From Cytophagaceae bacterium (GTDB lineage Bacteria; Bacteroidota; Bacteroidia; Cytophagales; Cyclobacteriaceae): 64,000 nt of DNA. The translations under genes and the position numbers were made by a program. The notes beneath the pieces were generated by a model. It did no database searches. It saw nothing but the letters and a program-made list of their open reading frames with translations, and was not told the origin of the DNA. Location of the stretch: the NCBI GenBank assembly GCA_006969745.1, contig CP030886.1:1461234-1525233 (forward strand). Reading direction: 5' to 3'. Below are positions 1 to 8,964 of this stretch, in pieces (positions within the stretch are counted from its first letter, which is position 1; each line of letters begins with the position of its first letter).

Positions 1-324
1 ATTCGTCCCATGTTTTACAACGCATATCATCACATTGAAAACTTATCCAATCCGAATGGAGAAAAGAAAGTTTATAATGTCGTGGGATATGTATGCGAAA
101 CAGATTCTTTTGCTTCAGACCGAATCATACCCGAAGTAAGAAAGGGTGACTTGCTGGTGTTTAAAAATGCCGGCGCCTATTGTGCCACGATGGCTTCAAA
201 CTATAACTCGAGGCCCAGACCGGCAGAAGTCCTATTCTATAAGGGTAAAGATTATCTGATAAAGCGAAGGGAAACTATAGAGGATCTTCTAAGCACACAG
301 GTAGCAGCTGAAATCGAGTATTAG
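1..324 (+). CDS. lysA: Diaminopimelate decarboxylase, C-terminal part (cut by window start)
   Basis: The reading frame is open from base 1, so only the last 107 or so residues are present. LysA is a PLP enzyme that decarboxylates meso-diaminopimelate to L-lysine, the last step of lysine synthesis. The visible part holds the family's CExxD motif (CETDSFASD), in which the cysteine contributes to the active site across the dimer, followed by the RKGDLLVF and GAYCATMASNYNSRPRPAEV segments typical of the C-terminal beta domain. A hairpin directly after the stop probably ends the transcript. Family assignment is secure; completeness upstream cannot be seen. Confidence 0.93.
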   Translation: MRPMFYNAYHHIENLSNPNGEKKVYNVVGYVCETDSFASDRIIPEVRKGDLLVFKNAGAYCATMASNYNSRPRPAEVLFYKGKDYLIKRRETIEDLLSTQVAAEIEY

Positions 325-360
325 ATTCTAACACTAAAGGCTGTTAGAATTTCAATTTTT
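325..360 (+). terminator. Probable rho-independent terminator after lysA
   Basis: A perfect 8-bp inverted repeat, ATTCTAAC (325-332) and GTTAGAAT (343-350), starts right after the lysA stop and is followed by a T-rich stretch (TTCAATTTTT). The stem is AT-rich and so modest in strength, but its place fits lysA termination before the opposing ada gene. Confidence 0.6.
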
Positions 361-401
361 CAAAAGATTCTGAAATAAATTCAGAATGACACGTATTTGA
401 A

Positions 402-1442
402 TTATTGATTTTCAAATTCGTGTTTGAGTAACCATTGCTTGCGGTGGATGCCTCCACCGTAACCTACTATGCTTCCGTCTGACCCGATGATTCTGTGGCA
501 AGGAATAATGATTGAAATACGATTTTCACCATTGGCTCTTGCCACAGCTCTCACGGCCTTCACATCTCCCACCACATCAGCTTGCTGTTTGTAGGATCGG
601 GTAATCCCATAAGGTATTTTCAGGAGGGCGTCCCATACTTTTTGCTGAAATTCTGTACCTGGTACAACCAACGGCACATCAAATTCTTTTCGCTTCCCAT
701 CAAAATATTCATCAAGCTGCATCGAAACTCTATCGATCATTGGATGCTTTCCTGTAACCATTTCTGCTTTCATCCTTCGCTTTATCACTTCCAGCTGTGT
801 TTCGATCATCTTCCGGTCAGTGAATTCCAATAGGCACAGCCCTTCATCAGTAACACCAATCATCATTGGACCAAGTGGTGTTGCTACGCGATTAATAGTA
901 ATGATTTGGCCTTCTCTGCCTGGCGAAAATCCTGTCATATTCTTAAAAGTTGCTGAAAAGCCGCTGAGCGAATTGTAGCCTTGCTCAAAAGCAGACTGTG
1001 TCACCGTTTGGCCTTCTTTGATTTTCAAAAAAGCATTATTGATTCTACTCATCCTCAAATATGCTTGAAATGTCATTCCGTGTGTTTTATTAAAGTACCT
1101 TCTGACCCGACTTGGACTGAATCCCAATTTTGTCAATTCATAGTCCTTCCATTTTTTTTCAGGTTCATTTTCCACCGTTTTGAGAAGCGGTAGTAGCCAT
1201 TCCGGACTGGATTGGTATTCTTTCATTGGCCTGCAAATCTTGCATGCGCGATATCCATTGGTCAAGGCTTCCTTTGTAGATGCGAAAAATTCCACATTCT
1301 CGTACTTGGGCTTTCTAGCCGAACAAGTAGGCCTGCAAAAGATACCCGTAGTCCTTACTCCGACAATAAAAACCCCCTCATATTGAGAGTTTTTGTCCAG
1401 AAGGGCCTTATACATTTCGTCAGATGAGGGAAGTGTAATCAT
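402..1442 (-). CDS. ada: Ada: methylphosphotriester- and O6-methylguanine-DNA methyltransferase / AraC-type activator
   Basis: At 346 aa this matches full-length Ada (about 354 aa in E. coli). Domains in order: N-terminal zinc domain with the four cysteines Cys36, Cys40 (FCRPTC), Cys67 and Cys70 (CKIC); an AraC-type helix-turn-helix region (about 85-170); and the C-terminal alkyltransferase with the PCHR motif holding acceptor Cys315, followed by GSIVGYGGG. In Ada, methyl transfer to the N-terminal cysteine switches the protein into an activator of the adaptive response, while Cys315 repairs O6-methylguanine irreversibly. No alkA or alkB lies next to it. Two nested open frames on the opposite strand are antisense shadows. 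Confidence 0.95.
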   Translation of the reverse strand: MITLPSSDEMYKALLDKNSQYEGVFIVGVRTTGIFCRPTCSARKPKYENVEFFASTKEALTNGYRACKICRPMKEYQSSPEWLLPLLKTVENEPEKKWKDYELTKLGFSPSRVRRYFNKTHGMTFQAYLRMSRINNAFLKIKEGQTVTQSAFEQGYNSLSGFSATFKNMTGFSPGREGQIITINRVATPLGPMMIGVTDEGLCLLEFTDRKMIETQLEVIKRRMKAEMVTGKHPMIDRVSMQLDEYFDGKRKEFDVPLVVPGTEFQQKVWDALLKIPYGITRSYKQQADVVGDVKAVRAVARANGENRISIIIPCHRIIGSDGSIVGYGGGIHRKQWLLKHEFENQ

Positions 1443-1512
1443 GATTCAAAAATAGGAGAAGCATAATCTACGATACAACCGAAATTTGAACAAGTATTTT
1501 TATTTTACTGAT

Positions 1513-1854
1513 ATGGCATTTAATGAACAACTAGCAGATCTTTTGCGACAAGAATTAAAAGAACGGAGCATTCCTTTTGAAGAAAAGAAGATGATGGGTG
1601 GATTGTGCATTATGGTGGATGATAAAATGTGTGTGGGAGTAATAAAGGATGACCTAATGGCAAGAGTGGGACCTCATGTGTATGATGAAGCATTGGCTCG
1701 TCCAAATGCTCGTGAAATGGATTTTACCAAACGCCCAATGAAAGGATATCTATATGTGAATGCTGACGGCTGGGATAATAATGAAGAACTAAGAGAGTGG
1801 GTAAATCTCTGTCTGATTTTCAATAAAGAGGCTAAATCTTCAAAAAAGAAGTGA
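1513..1854 (+). CDS. TfoX N-terminal domain protein
   Basis: A small cytosolic protein of 113 aa when started at the ATG at 1513; an in-frame TTG nine codons upstream (1486) is less likely and would add a hydrophobic non-conserved extension. The pattern KKMMGGLCIMVDDKMCVGVIKDDLMARVGP, followed by a conserved FTKRPMKGYLYV and a DELxxWV-like end, is that of the TfoX/Sxy N-terminal domain. Proteobacterial TfoX regulates competence, but the stand-alone short forms common in Bacteroidota have no established role and lack the C-terminal domain. The gene is single, between ada and an SRPBCC gene, all read away from ada. Confidence 0.8.
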   Translation: MAFNEQLADLLRQELKERSIPFEEKKMMGGLCIMVDDKMCVGVIKDDLMARVGPHVYDEALARPNAREMDFTKRPMKGYLYVNADGWDNNEELREWVNLCLIFNKEAKSSKKK

Positions 1855-1933
1855 TCATACTTTCAGGTGATTTTTCACAAATACTTTTTAACTTTTATAG
1901 AAGATTCTATCATTGACCATAAAAAGTAAAGCT

Positions 1934-2383
1934 ATGCATTACACCTGCGAAATTGATATTGACAAGCCTCGCCATGAGGTAGTTAAACTTTTTGATAACC
2001 CTGACAACATGAAATATTGGCAAAAAGGGTTTGTAAGCTTCGAACATATCTCGGGAGAGGTAGGAAAGCGTGGTGCTGAGTCCATTATTAAATATGACTT
2101 TGGTAAGCGTAAAATGGAATTAATAGAGACCATTACCTTTAGTCAGCTCCCGGATGAATTTCATGCAAATTTTTCCACAAAAGGAGTTGTAAACATTCAG
2201 AAAAACTACTTTAAAGAGGTAAATAACCATACCAAATGGATTTCTGAATCTGAGTTTAAGTTTACCGGTTTTATGAAAATAATGGCCTTTTTAATGGGTA
2301 CTAAGCCATTCAAAAAGCAAACCATGTCATTTATGGAGGACTTTAAGGCCTTTGCTGAAGGAAATCCTAAATATGGGGAATAG
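1934..2383 (+). CDS. SRPBCC (START/Bet v1-like) family protein
   Basis: About 149 aa from the ATG at 1934 (an upstream in-frame TTG at 1913 is less likely). It opens with a short beta strand (HYTCEIDIDKPRHEVVKLFDNPDNMKYW), the typical start of polyketide-cyclase/SRPBCC folds, followed by alternating strands and a long C-terminal helix (MEDFKAFAEG). Such proteins bind hydrophobic ligands in a cavity; the ligand cannot be told here. The stop codon abuts the stop of the convergent esterase gene with no spacing. Confidence 0.72.
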   Translation: MHYTCEIDIDKPRHEVVKLFDNPDNMKYWQKGFVSFEHISGEVGKRGAESIIKYDFGKRKMELIETITFSQLPDEFHANFSTKGVVNIQKNYFKEVNNHTKWISESEFKFTGFMKIMAFLMGTKPFKKQTMSFMEDFKAFAEGNPKYGE

Positions 2384-3586
2384 CTATTGTTTCGAAAAGA
2401 AATAAATGAGCATATCGTCAAGGGTCGCTCTCCAAAGTCCCCAACTATGTCCTTCGTGGAGTTCTTTCCAATAAGTCTCGTAGCCCTGCTCAAGGAGATA
2501 GTCTTTGATACGCCTCATATTGGGAGGGAGTGAACTGCCCTCGTACGTTCCCCAGATGGAAGCCACTTTGATGTCCTTCTTCACATTATCCATGACAATA
2601 GAGTTGGTGTCAAAATTATTGGGCTGAAATGCGCCTGAATGAATACCGCAGTTTCCAAAAACTTCTGGGTTTTTAAAGGCGATGATAGCCGATATATTGC
2701 CTCCATAAGAATCACCAATAACAGCTCTTTCTTTAGGCTCCGCTATTGTGGCATAATTTGCATCAATATATGGAACTAATTCATTGACAAAAAAAGATGT
2801 GTATTCAAATCGATCATCAAACGCATATTCGATATTTCGATCATTAGGCACTACGAAAACACCGATTAGCTTTCGCACAGACCCAGCATCAATCAGATTA
2901 TCTATCACATTCGCAGCATAAGCCAAATTCAAATAGTCTGTGCCATCTTGAAAGTATGCTGTCGGGTAACTATTGGATGCATCATACCCGGAGGGAAGGT
3001 ACACATGCACATCATAAGTTTTACCTGTATGTGAACTTGCTAACTGAATCTTGGAGGTCGTCCCTTTTGCGACATCATCATATGCATGAATCTCTGTAGG
3101 CTGTAGGTACTCTGGCATTGCTAGCTCAGAATTAGCTCCAAAACCACCACCAATACGATTGGGATTTTGTGGGTCCAAAATCCAATTTGACCCATTTATG
3201 ACTAGTTTGTAATCAAGTCTCGCATCGGATTCAAATGTTTCCTTTCTATACCACAGGTTGGTATCTCTAAGTCTGGAGAATGACCTGCTTGCAGGGCTCC
3301 ATCCGCTGAAGTCTCCAGCAACCGCGACAATGGTTGCATCTCCATAATAAAGGAAATAAACAGAAGTGTCATTTTCGATGTATGGAAATTTCAGCGAATC
3401 AATGAAATCTTCTACAATCATGTATTGATCACTTGAATCTGCCTGAACAACATCCTGAATCAATTGATCAAAAGACTGAGAATTTATCGATTCTTCCGGC
3501 TCTGCACGATCCTTTTTACACCCGGATAGTACTAGGGTAAGTGCAATTCCACAAAAAAATATGTATCTACTCAGGTGTTTTCTCAT
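2384..3586 (-). CDS. Lipoprotein esterase of the Fes/esterase-D alpha/beta-hydrolase type
   Basis: Started at the ATG at 3586, the product has a classic lipoprotein signal ending in LVLSGC; an in-frame start 8 codons upstream (3610) would only lengthen the n-region. Residues 75-150 or so resemble an early-set/CBM48-like beta domain ([10 protein letters not shown], then WILDPQNP). The C-terminal half is an alpha/beta hydrolase of the enterochelin esterase group: [20 protein letters not shown], nucleophile elbow GDSYGG, and a late GHSWGLW holding the probable catalytic histidine. It is expected on the cell surface or periplasmic face, cleaving an ester; the substrate is unknown. Its 5' end overlaps the 3' end of the symporter gene by about 20 bp, suggesting co-transcription. 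Confidence 0.8.
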   Translation of the reverse strand: MRKHLSRYIFFCGIALTLVLSGCKKDRAEPEESINSQSFDQLIQDVVQADSSDQYMIVEDFIDSLKFPYIENDTSVYFLYYGDATIVAVAGDFSGWSPASRSFSRLRDTNLWYRKETFESDARLDYKLVINGSNWILDPQNPNRIGGGFGANSELAMPEYLQPTEIHAYDDVAKGTTSKIQLASSHTGKTYDVHVYLPSGYDASNSYPTAYFQDGTDYLNLAYAANVIDNLIDAGSVRKLIGVFVVPNDRNIEYAFDDRFEYTSFFVNELVPYIDANYATIAEPKERAVIGDSYGGNISAIIAFKNPEVFGNCGIHSGAFQPNNFDTNSIVMDNVKKDIKVASIWGTYEGSSLPPNMRRIKDYLLEQGYETYWKELHEGHSWGLWRATLDDMLIYFFSKQ

Positions 3587-5240
3587 CCGGATACTCCTTC
3601 TTGAATCCATCCCAATACTCAGCTATTGTTTGCTTCATATCCTTTCTCAGCATCAAAATACCAAAAAGGTTGGGTAAAGTCATTACCGCTATGGTGATAC
3701 CCGACAAGGTCCAGATTATGGTTGTGTCTGCGAATGAAGCGACAAAGAATGCCACCACATATACTAGCCTATAATATTTGACTGATTTTGGACCAAATAG
3801 GTAAGTCATTGCCCTATCGCCATAATATGACCAGCTTATCGCTGTACTAAAAGCAAATAATAATAGACCAATAGATACAATGTATTTTCCTGATTCTCCA
3901 AAGAAACTCCGAGTAAATGCCTCTGCTGTAAGTGGAGCGCTATGCACAAGTGACTTTCCTTCAAAGACATAGAGTAGATCTTCAGGCTTTCCATTTATTA
4001 TGTTCACCGCCCCTGTGAACGGATTTCCCTCTTTCAATATTCTGACCTCCTCGGCAAGCGATCTTGCATTAATAATCGAAACCTCATTTTGAATTTCCCC
4101 ATCTACTACAGATAATGATCCATTGAAAAGAGGTAGTGTATTGGATTCACTGATGTGTCCGTAAAGCTCTTGTTTGCCAGCATCTGTCGCATCAGTATAT
4201 ATCCCCTGCACTATCGACATATCTGTGTAATCAAACTCGTTGCTCAATTTTTCATTCCATACACCAGATGAAAGAAGAACAAGGGCTGTTACCGTACAGA
4301 TAACGATAGTGTCAATAAAAGGCTCAAGAATAGCTACAAATCCTTCTGAAACAGGCTCGTGACCTTTGGCTGCCGCGTGAGCAATTGGTGCGCTACCCTG
4401 ACCAGCTTCGTTGGAAAACAACCCACGACCTACACCCTTATTGAATGCAAAGGCAATGGATGCGCCAAGAAATCCTCCAGTGGCTGCTGATCCGGTAAAA
4501 AGGTCGGCAAAAATCGAAACGAATGATGGAACAATATTTCCAATGTTGTAAAAAATCACAGCAAAAGCTCCTATGAAATAAATCAATGCCATGGCTGGAA
4601 CGAGTCTTGATGTCACTGCAGCAATTCGTTTAATCCCTCCGATGATGACAAGGCCTAATAGGACAGCAAGTATTCCTCCTACCAGCATTTCGTCAAAACC
4701 AAACGTAGCATTAAGGGAATCCGCTATACTGTTTATTTGAGGAAGTGATCCTGTACCAAAAGAAGAAAGGACGGTGGCCCCAGCAAAAATAGCTGCCAGC
4801 CATCCCATGTTTAATTTGTTCTTCATGTAGTACATCGGGCCTCCAGCCATCGTGCCGTCTGCTGTTTTTTCCCGGTATTTATGTGAAAGAGTAACCTCGA
4901 CAAACTTGGTACACATACCAACTGCGGCTGTCATCAGCATCCAGAAAACTGCAGCCGGCCCACCGATATGTACCGCCAATGCTACACCTGCAATATTACC
5001 TGTACCTACAGTTCCTGACAGAGCTGTGGTAAGTGCTTGAAAATGATTAGTATCTCCTTCGTCATCTTCCTTGTCAAATTTTCCTTTCACCACTTTAAAA
5101 GCGAATCGGAAATACCTTATTTGAGGAAATTTCAGATATATAGTAAAGAATAAGCCAGTTCCAAGTAAGGCGTATGGAAACCAGGCTGAACTACCAATGT
5201 AACTGTCTATTAAGGATAGAAAATCATTAAGTTCTCGCAT
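3567..5240 (-). CDS. Alanine/glycine:cation symporter (AGCS family)
   Basis: A polytopic inner-membrane protein of 557 aa with AGCS hallmarks: [20 protein letters not shown], the [18 protein letters not shown] segment, and a late [14 protein letters not shown]. These transporters import alanine or glycine with sodium. The protein is about 100 residues longer than the usual 450-460 aa: between the helix ending LLSSGVWN and the helix starting [11 protein letters not shown] there is a hydrophilic insertion of roughly 90-100 residues (about 330-430). It is followed by the lipoprotein esterase gene with a short overlap. Confidence 0.9.
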   Translation of the reverse strand: MRELNDFLSLIDSYIGSSAWFPYALLGTGLFFTIYLKFPQIRYFRFAFKVVKGKFDKEDDEGDTNHFQALTTALSGTVGTGNIAGVALAVHIGGPAAVFWMLMTAAVGMCTKFVEVTLSHKYREKTADGTMAGGPMYYMKNKLNMGWLAAIFAGATVLSSFGTGSLPQINSIADSLNATFGFDEMLVGGILAVLLGLVIIGGIKRIAAVTSRLVPAMALIYFIGAFAVIFYNIGNIVPSFVSIFADLFTGSAATGGFLGASIAFAFNKGVGRGLFSNEAGQGSAPIAHAAAKGHEPVSEGFVAILEPFIDTIVICTVTALVLLSSGVWNEKLSNEFDYTDMSIVQGIYTDATDAGKQELYGHISESNTLPLFNGSLSVVDGEIQNEVSIINARSLAEEVRILKEGNPFTGAVNIINGKPEDLLYVFEGKSLVHSAPLTAEAFTRSFFGESGKYIVSIGLLLFAFSTAISWSYYGDRAMTYLFGPKSVKYYRLVYVVAFFVASFADTTIIWTLSGITIAVMTLPNLFGILMLRKDMKQTIAEYWDGFKKEYPDEKTPE

Positions 5241-5413
5241 TAAATCTCTTTTTTAGGTTTTTTGCAATCCGACAAAAATAGCTTTTTTAATGAATCACCA
5301 GCCATCAAAAACATTTCATTGACCAATCTGTTTGATGGATGGTATTGAAATGCAAGGTTCATTTTTATGTATCTTTCTAAAAACAATCGAAAACACCAAA
5401 ACCTAATTATCAA

Positions 5414-6244
5414 ATGGAAGAAATAATCACTGACGCATCCGAACATTCAGAACAGCTTATAGATCTTATTTGGACCCTGGGCCCCAAAATTGTAACCGCA
5501 ATCCTTACACTGGTAATTGGTTTGTGGGTCATCGGCATGTTGGTTCGCGCCTTTGGTAAAACCATGAACAAGAGGAACGTGGACCCATCATTGAGTCCTT
5601 TCCTGAAATCGTTACTAAGTGCAATTCTTAAGGTAATGCTCTTCATTTCGGTCATCGGAATGGTCGGTATTCAGGCCACCAGCTTCGTAGCAGTATTAGG
5701 AGCTGCAGGTTTAGCTATAGGCTTGGCATTGCAAGGAACGCTTCAGAATTTTTCTGGTGGTGTCATTATTTTACTTATAAAGCCATTTAAAGTTGGAGAT
5801 TGGATTGACACTCCGAGCCATTCAGGAACTGTCCATGCCATCCATATTTTCAATACGATCTTAAAAACACCAGATAATAAAACCATCATTATCCCTAATG
5901 GTGGGCTCGCAAATTCATCGCTGACAAACTACTCCACTGAGCCGCGGAGAAGAGTTGACTTGACTGTAGGAGTGGGATATGGCGATAGCACTGAAAAAAC
6001 CAGGGAAACTTTGAACGAATTGATTAATGCTGATGATAGGATCTTGAGAGATCCTGAACCATTTATTGCTTTAGCAGAATTGGCTGACAGCTCCGTAAAT
6101 TTTACTGTTCGACTGTGGGTCGAGGCAGCCGATTATTGGGGAGTAAAATTTGATATGAATGAAAAAATTTACAACAAATTCAACGAAGTAGGCCTCAATA
6201 TACCTTTCCCACAAATGGATGTTCATGTACATAAGGAAGGTTAG
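5414..6244 (+). CDS. mscS: Small-conductance mechanosensitive channel, MscS family
   Basis: 276 aa, close to E. coli MscS (286 aa). It has three predicted membrane helices, the pore-lining TM3 rich in Gly and Ala (AVLGAAGLAIGLALQGTLQNFSGG), the beta domain (FKVGDWIDTPSHSGTVHAIHIFNTILKTPDNKTIIIPNG) and a C-terminal alpha/beta domain ending near FPQMDVHVH. The channel opens on membrane tension to release solutes during osmotic downshock. A strong terminator follows the stop. It is divergent from the AGCS gene across a 173-bp gap. Confidence 0.94.
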   Translation: MEEIITDASEHSEQLIDLIWTLGPKIVTAILTLVIGLWVIGMLVRAFGKTMNKRNVDPSLSPFLKSLLSAILKVMLFISVIGMVGIQATSFVAVLGAAGLAIGLALQGTLQNFSGGVIILLIKPFKVGDWIDTPSHSGTVHAIHIFNTILKTPDNKTIIIPNGGLANSSLTNYSTEPRRRVDLTVGVGYGDSTEKTRETLNELINADDRILRDPEPFIALAELADSSVNFTVRLWVEAADYWGVKFDMNEKIYNKFNEVGLNIPFPQMDVHVHKEG

Positions 6245-6266
6245 TCATTGTTCAAATAATCGATTC

Positions 6267-6300
6267 AAAGTCCGGTTTTCGAATCGGACTTTTTTATTTT
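6267..6300 (+). terminator. Rho-independent terminator after mscS
   Basis: Perfect 8-bp stem AAAGTCCG (6267-6274) and CGGACTTT (6285-6292), with a run of T bases (TTTTTTATTTTT). It lies between mscS and the next co-directional gene, so that gene probably has its own promoter inside or just after this very short gap. Confidence 0.85.
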
Positions 6301-6306
6301 TATCTA

Positions 6307-6684
6307 ATGAGACAGAATATTTCGTCAGGCGCCCCATGGGAAGATCAGGTAGGATATTGCCGGGCTGTTCGTTTGGGCAATACGATTGAAGTATCGGGCA
6401 CAGCGCCGGTTCGAGATGGCAAAACAGTAGGAGACAATGCGTATGAGCAAACCAAGGTTTGTCTTGAGATCATAAAGGAGGCTATAGAAAAGGCCGGTGG
6501 CAAAATTGAGGATGTCGTTCGTACTCGGATGTTTGTCACAGATATCACTCAGTGGGTGGCTATTGGAAAAGCTCATGGTGAAGTATTTTCAAAAATCAAA
6601 CCAGCAACCAGCATGGTTGAGGTCAGCGCTTTGATTGAGCCAGACATGTTGATTGAAATAGAAGCTACAGCGATTTTATCCTAA
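6307..6684 (+). CDS. RidA/YjgF-superfamily protein lacking the catalytic arginine
   Basis: 125 aa with the full Rid fold: an early GxPW motif, TIEVSGTAPV, EQTKVCLEIIKEAIEKAGG, VVRTRMFVTD and the C-terminal VEVSALIEPDMLIEIEATA. True RidA hydrolyses reactive enamine/imine intermediates made by PLP enzymes and needs the arginine in the PxRxxVEV motif (Arg105 of the E. coli protein). Here that motif reads KPATSMVEV, so the arginine position is threonine (Thr101). This places it with the Rid subfamilies that lack imine deaminase activity and whose function is not settled. It is convergent and directly abutting the aldo/keto reductase gene. Confidence 0.88.
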   Translation: MRQNISSGAPWEDQVGYCRAVRLGNTIEVSGTAPVRDGKTVGDNAYEQTKVCLEIIKEAIEKAGGKIEDVVRTRMFVTDITQWVAIGKAHGEVFSKIKPATSMVEVSALIEPDMLIEIEATAILS

Positions 6685-7611
6685 TCAAAGGGACTTCACC
6701 AATTCGATCATTTTTTTTCTTGTTGATTCATCGGGAAGTTTTCCCATACCAGCGCCCAGATTGTCTATCATGTGCTTCTCTTTTGAAGTTCCCGGAATCA
6801 CACAGGTCATAGCAGGATTTGACACGAGATACTTTAAGAAAAATTGTCCCCAACTACTGCAGTCAAATTCAGATACCCATGCCGGCAATTGCTTGTCTTT
6901 AACTTTCCGAAAAAGTGAACCTCCGGAATACGGTCGATTGATCAAAACAGCTACTCGCTCATCTATAGCGGTTGGCAATAGAGACCTTTCCGCATTTCGA
7001 TTGACCATAGAGCAATTGACCTGAACAAAATCAATATTCTCAGTTTTGATAATCCTTTCAAGCTCATTGTGCGCACTATCCTGATAGTGGGTAATTCCAA
7101 TATACCTGATTAGTCCTTTTTCCTTCCAATCATAGAGTGTTTTAATATGCGTTTTCCAATCTTGAAGGTTATGTATTTGCATGAGGTCCATCGGTCTGGC
7201 TTTCATCCTTCGGATAGAAGTATTCATTTGATCGATGCCTGATTGCTCTCCACTTGTCCATACTTTAGTAGCAAAGAACAACTGATCCTGGAGATTCATT
7301 TGTGATGTCAAATCGCCGACAACACGCTCAGAAGAGCCATACATTGGTGAAGAGTCCACAACCGCACCTCCTCCTTCCACAAGAGTACGAAGTACCGCTT
7401 TTAGCTGCTCTCTTTGAGACGATGAGTTTCCTACATCGAATGTCTGCCAGGTTCCTAAACCTACAACTCCTATCTTTTCACCCGAAGATGGTATCACTCT
7501 CTTCATGATTTGGTCTGACGATGCGAAAGTCAATTTAGGCATAGAAAGTGCCAATGCTCCAATACCTATTTGCTTAAGCGCTTTTCTTCGAGATAATGAT
7601 TGGGTTTTCAT
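6685..7611 (-). CDS. Tat-exported aldo/keto reductase
   Basis: 308 aa. The start at 7611 gives a twin-arginine signal (SRRKALK at residues 7-13, then a hydrophobic stretch ending TFASS), so the enzyme should be folded in the cytoplasm and exported to the periplasm. The AKR catalytic tetrad is present: Asp86 (AVVDSS), Tyr91 (PMYGSSE), Lys116 (FATKVW) and His147 (MQIHNL). It lacks part of the usual NADPH-binding spacing near the C-terminus but keeps IPGTS. The 5' end lies inside the 3' end of the upstream transporter gene (38-bp overlap). Its substrate is unknown; both genes are probably one operon. Confidence 0.85.
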   Translation of the reverse strand: MKTQSLSRRKALKQIGIGALALSMPKLTFASSDQIMKRVIPSSGEKIGVVGLGTWQTFDVGNSSSQREQLKAVLRTLVEGGGAVVDSSPMYGSSERVVGDLTSQMNLQDQLFFATKVWTSGEQSGIDQMNTSIRRMKARPMDLMQIHNLQDWKTHIKTLYDWKEKGLIRYIGITHYQDSAHNELERIIKTENIDFVQVNCSMVNRNAERSLLPTAIDERVAVLINRPYSGGSLFRKVKDKQLPAWVSEFDCSSWGQFFLKYLVSNPAMTCVIPGTSKEKHMIDNLGAGMGKLPDESTRKKMIELVKSL

Positions 7612-8878
7612 GATTATTAGTTTTAGAAGTTATCACATTGAACATTTTTCCTATTCTAAATCCTGTCAGCATCCATACAGCTGCAATTGGAACTGCAAAC
7701 AAAGAAATAATATGAAGTGAGGATATTAAGGTATTAAGTCCAGTAAAAAGCCATCCACTTATGGCATCTCCTCCACGATAAATTACTGTATCAATGAAAT
7801 TTTTAGAATTATATTTTTCATGGACTGTAAGTCCTGTGAATAGCAGCTCTCGCGATGGCCTTTGGATGGAGAAGTTTAATGAGCGATATAATACCTGAAC
7901 AATGAGAAGTGTGATTACGCCTTGATGAAGTCCTAAAGATAGAAATCCTGCTGCGGCTATGAATGGCACAATCATTAAAGCAATCACAATTCCTGCTTTT
8001 CGAAGAAACCGCTCGGTCAAAAAGAATTGTAATATTAAAGTGAGACTATTTACAAGTAAATCTCGTGTGCCAAAATAAAAGGTACGATCTGCTGACGATG
8101 TGAAAGCTTCGGAAATTATATGCGCTTGTTCAAAATAAAGGAAGGTGGATACGCTTGTATATAGTAGAATAAAAAGACCAATCTGCTTTAGAAAAGGCGA
8201 TCGCCGCAACAAAAGCAAACCTTGCCACACGCTTGAAATAGACACGGTTTTCAAATTATCTGTTTGAGTTTTTTTAGATTTTTTCACAAGGTCTATCAGA
8301 AAAAAAGTAGCTATCAGTAGTAAGCCTGCTGAGATCAGCAGAAGGTTATTTACTCCGACCAAACCAACGCAGTATGTCGCTATCAATGGACCACAAATAG
8401 CACCACAGCTACCTCCCGCTGCAATTGGTCCGTACAGTCTTTTTGCTTGTTCGGAATCAAAAAGATCTGCATTGAAGCTCCAAAAAATGGAAATGACAAA
8501 CAGATTGAATACACTTAGCCAGATAAAAAAACACGCAGCTAAAACTGGAGAAGTGGTGATCTTAAAGAGCAAGTAGAAAAATAAAATATTGGCGATAAAG
8601 AATACATAAATCTTAGGCAGGAGCTGATGTCTCGGCACCTTTTTCATGAGGAAACCAAAAACCGGAATGATGAAGAGCATGACTATGAAAGTGCCGGTAA
8701 ACAACCATTGCATGTTGTCTACGCCTGCCGATATACCCATTTCGTCTCTTACCGGCCGAAGGATGAAGTAGCTGCTCATCAAAAAGAAAAAGTAGAGAAA
8801 AGAGGATCTCACGAGTCGCCACTCAGTTTTAGAAATATTAAATGCTCGTTGTATTAAAGTCATGTTTCGCAAATTCAT
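7574..8878 (-). CDS. MFS-type transporter, distantly like NTP/NDP (Tlc) exchangers
   Basis: 434 aa with about 11-12 hydrophobic segments. The N-terminal stretch FLMSSYFILRPVRDEMGI is a signature of bacterial MFS proteins related to the plastid/rickettsial ATP:ADP translocase group; the rest (SFNADLFDSEQAKRLYGPIAAGGSCGAICGP) resembles the same group. The substrate is not evident. A second ATG five codons in (8863) is also possible. It overlaps the Tat aldo/keto reductase gene downstream and is divergent from an AraC-type regulator, which may control it. Confidence 0.7.
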   Translation of the reverse strand: MNLRNMTLIQRAFNISKTEWRLVRSSFLYFFFLMSSYFILRPVRDEMGISAGVDNMQWLFTGTFIVMLFIIPVFGFLMKKVPRHQLLPKIYVFFIANILFFYLLFKITTSPVLAACFFIWLSVFNLFVISIFWSFNADLFDSEQAKRLYGPIAAGGSCGAICGPLIATYCVGLVGVNNLLLISAGLLLIATFFLIDLVKKSKKTQTDNLKTVSISSVWQGLLLLRRSPFLKQIGLFILLYTSVSTFLYFEQAHIISEAFTSSADRTFYFGTRDLLVNSLTLILQFFLTERFLRKAGIVIALMIVPFIAAAGFLSLGLHQGVITLLIVQVLYRSLNFSIQRPSRELLFTGLTVHEKYNSKNFIDTVIYRGGDAISGWLFTGLNTLISSLHIISLFAVPIAAVWMLTGFRIGKMFNVITSKTNNHENPIIISKKSA

Positions 8879-8964
8879 ATTCGAGTTACGTGATCATTCA
8901 CAAGAAGTCTTCCGTATTAATTAATCTGTTAGGTTTATTAATTAATTGGCACTTTTATCGCTGT

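Noticed and set aside
5240..5446. 68-codon minus-strand frame ending in the AGCS start codon
   Set aside because: It overlaps the mscS start region, has no recognisable features, and its last 40 codons would only be a leader peptide by TAATG coupling; nothing beyond position supports it.
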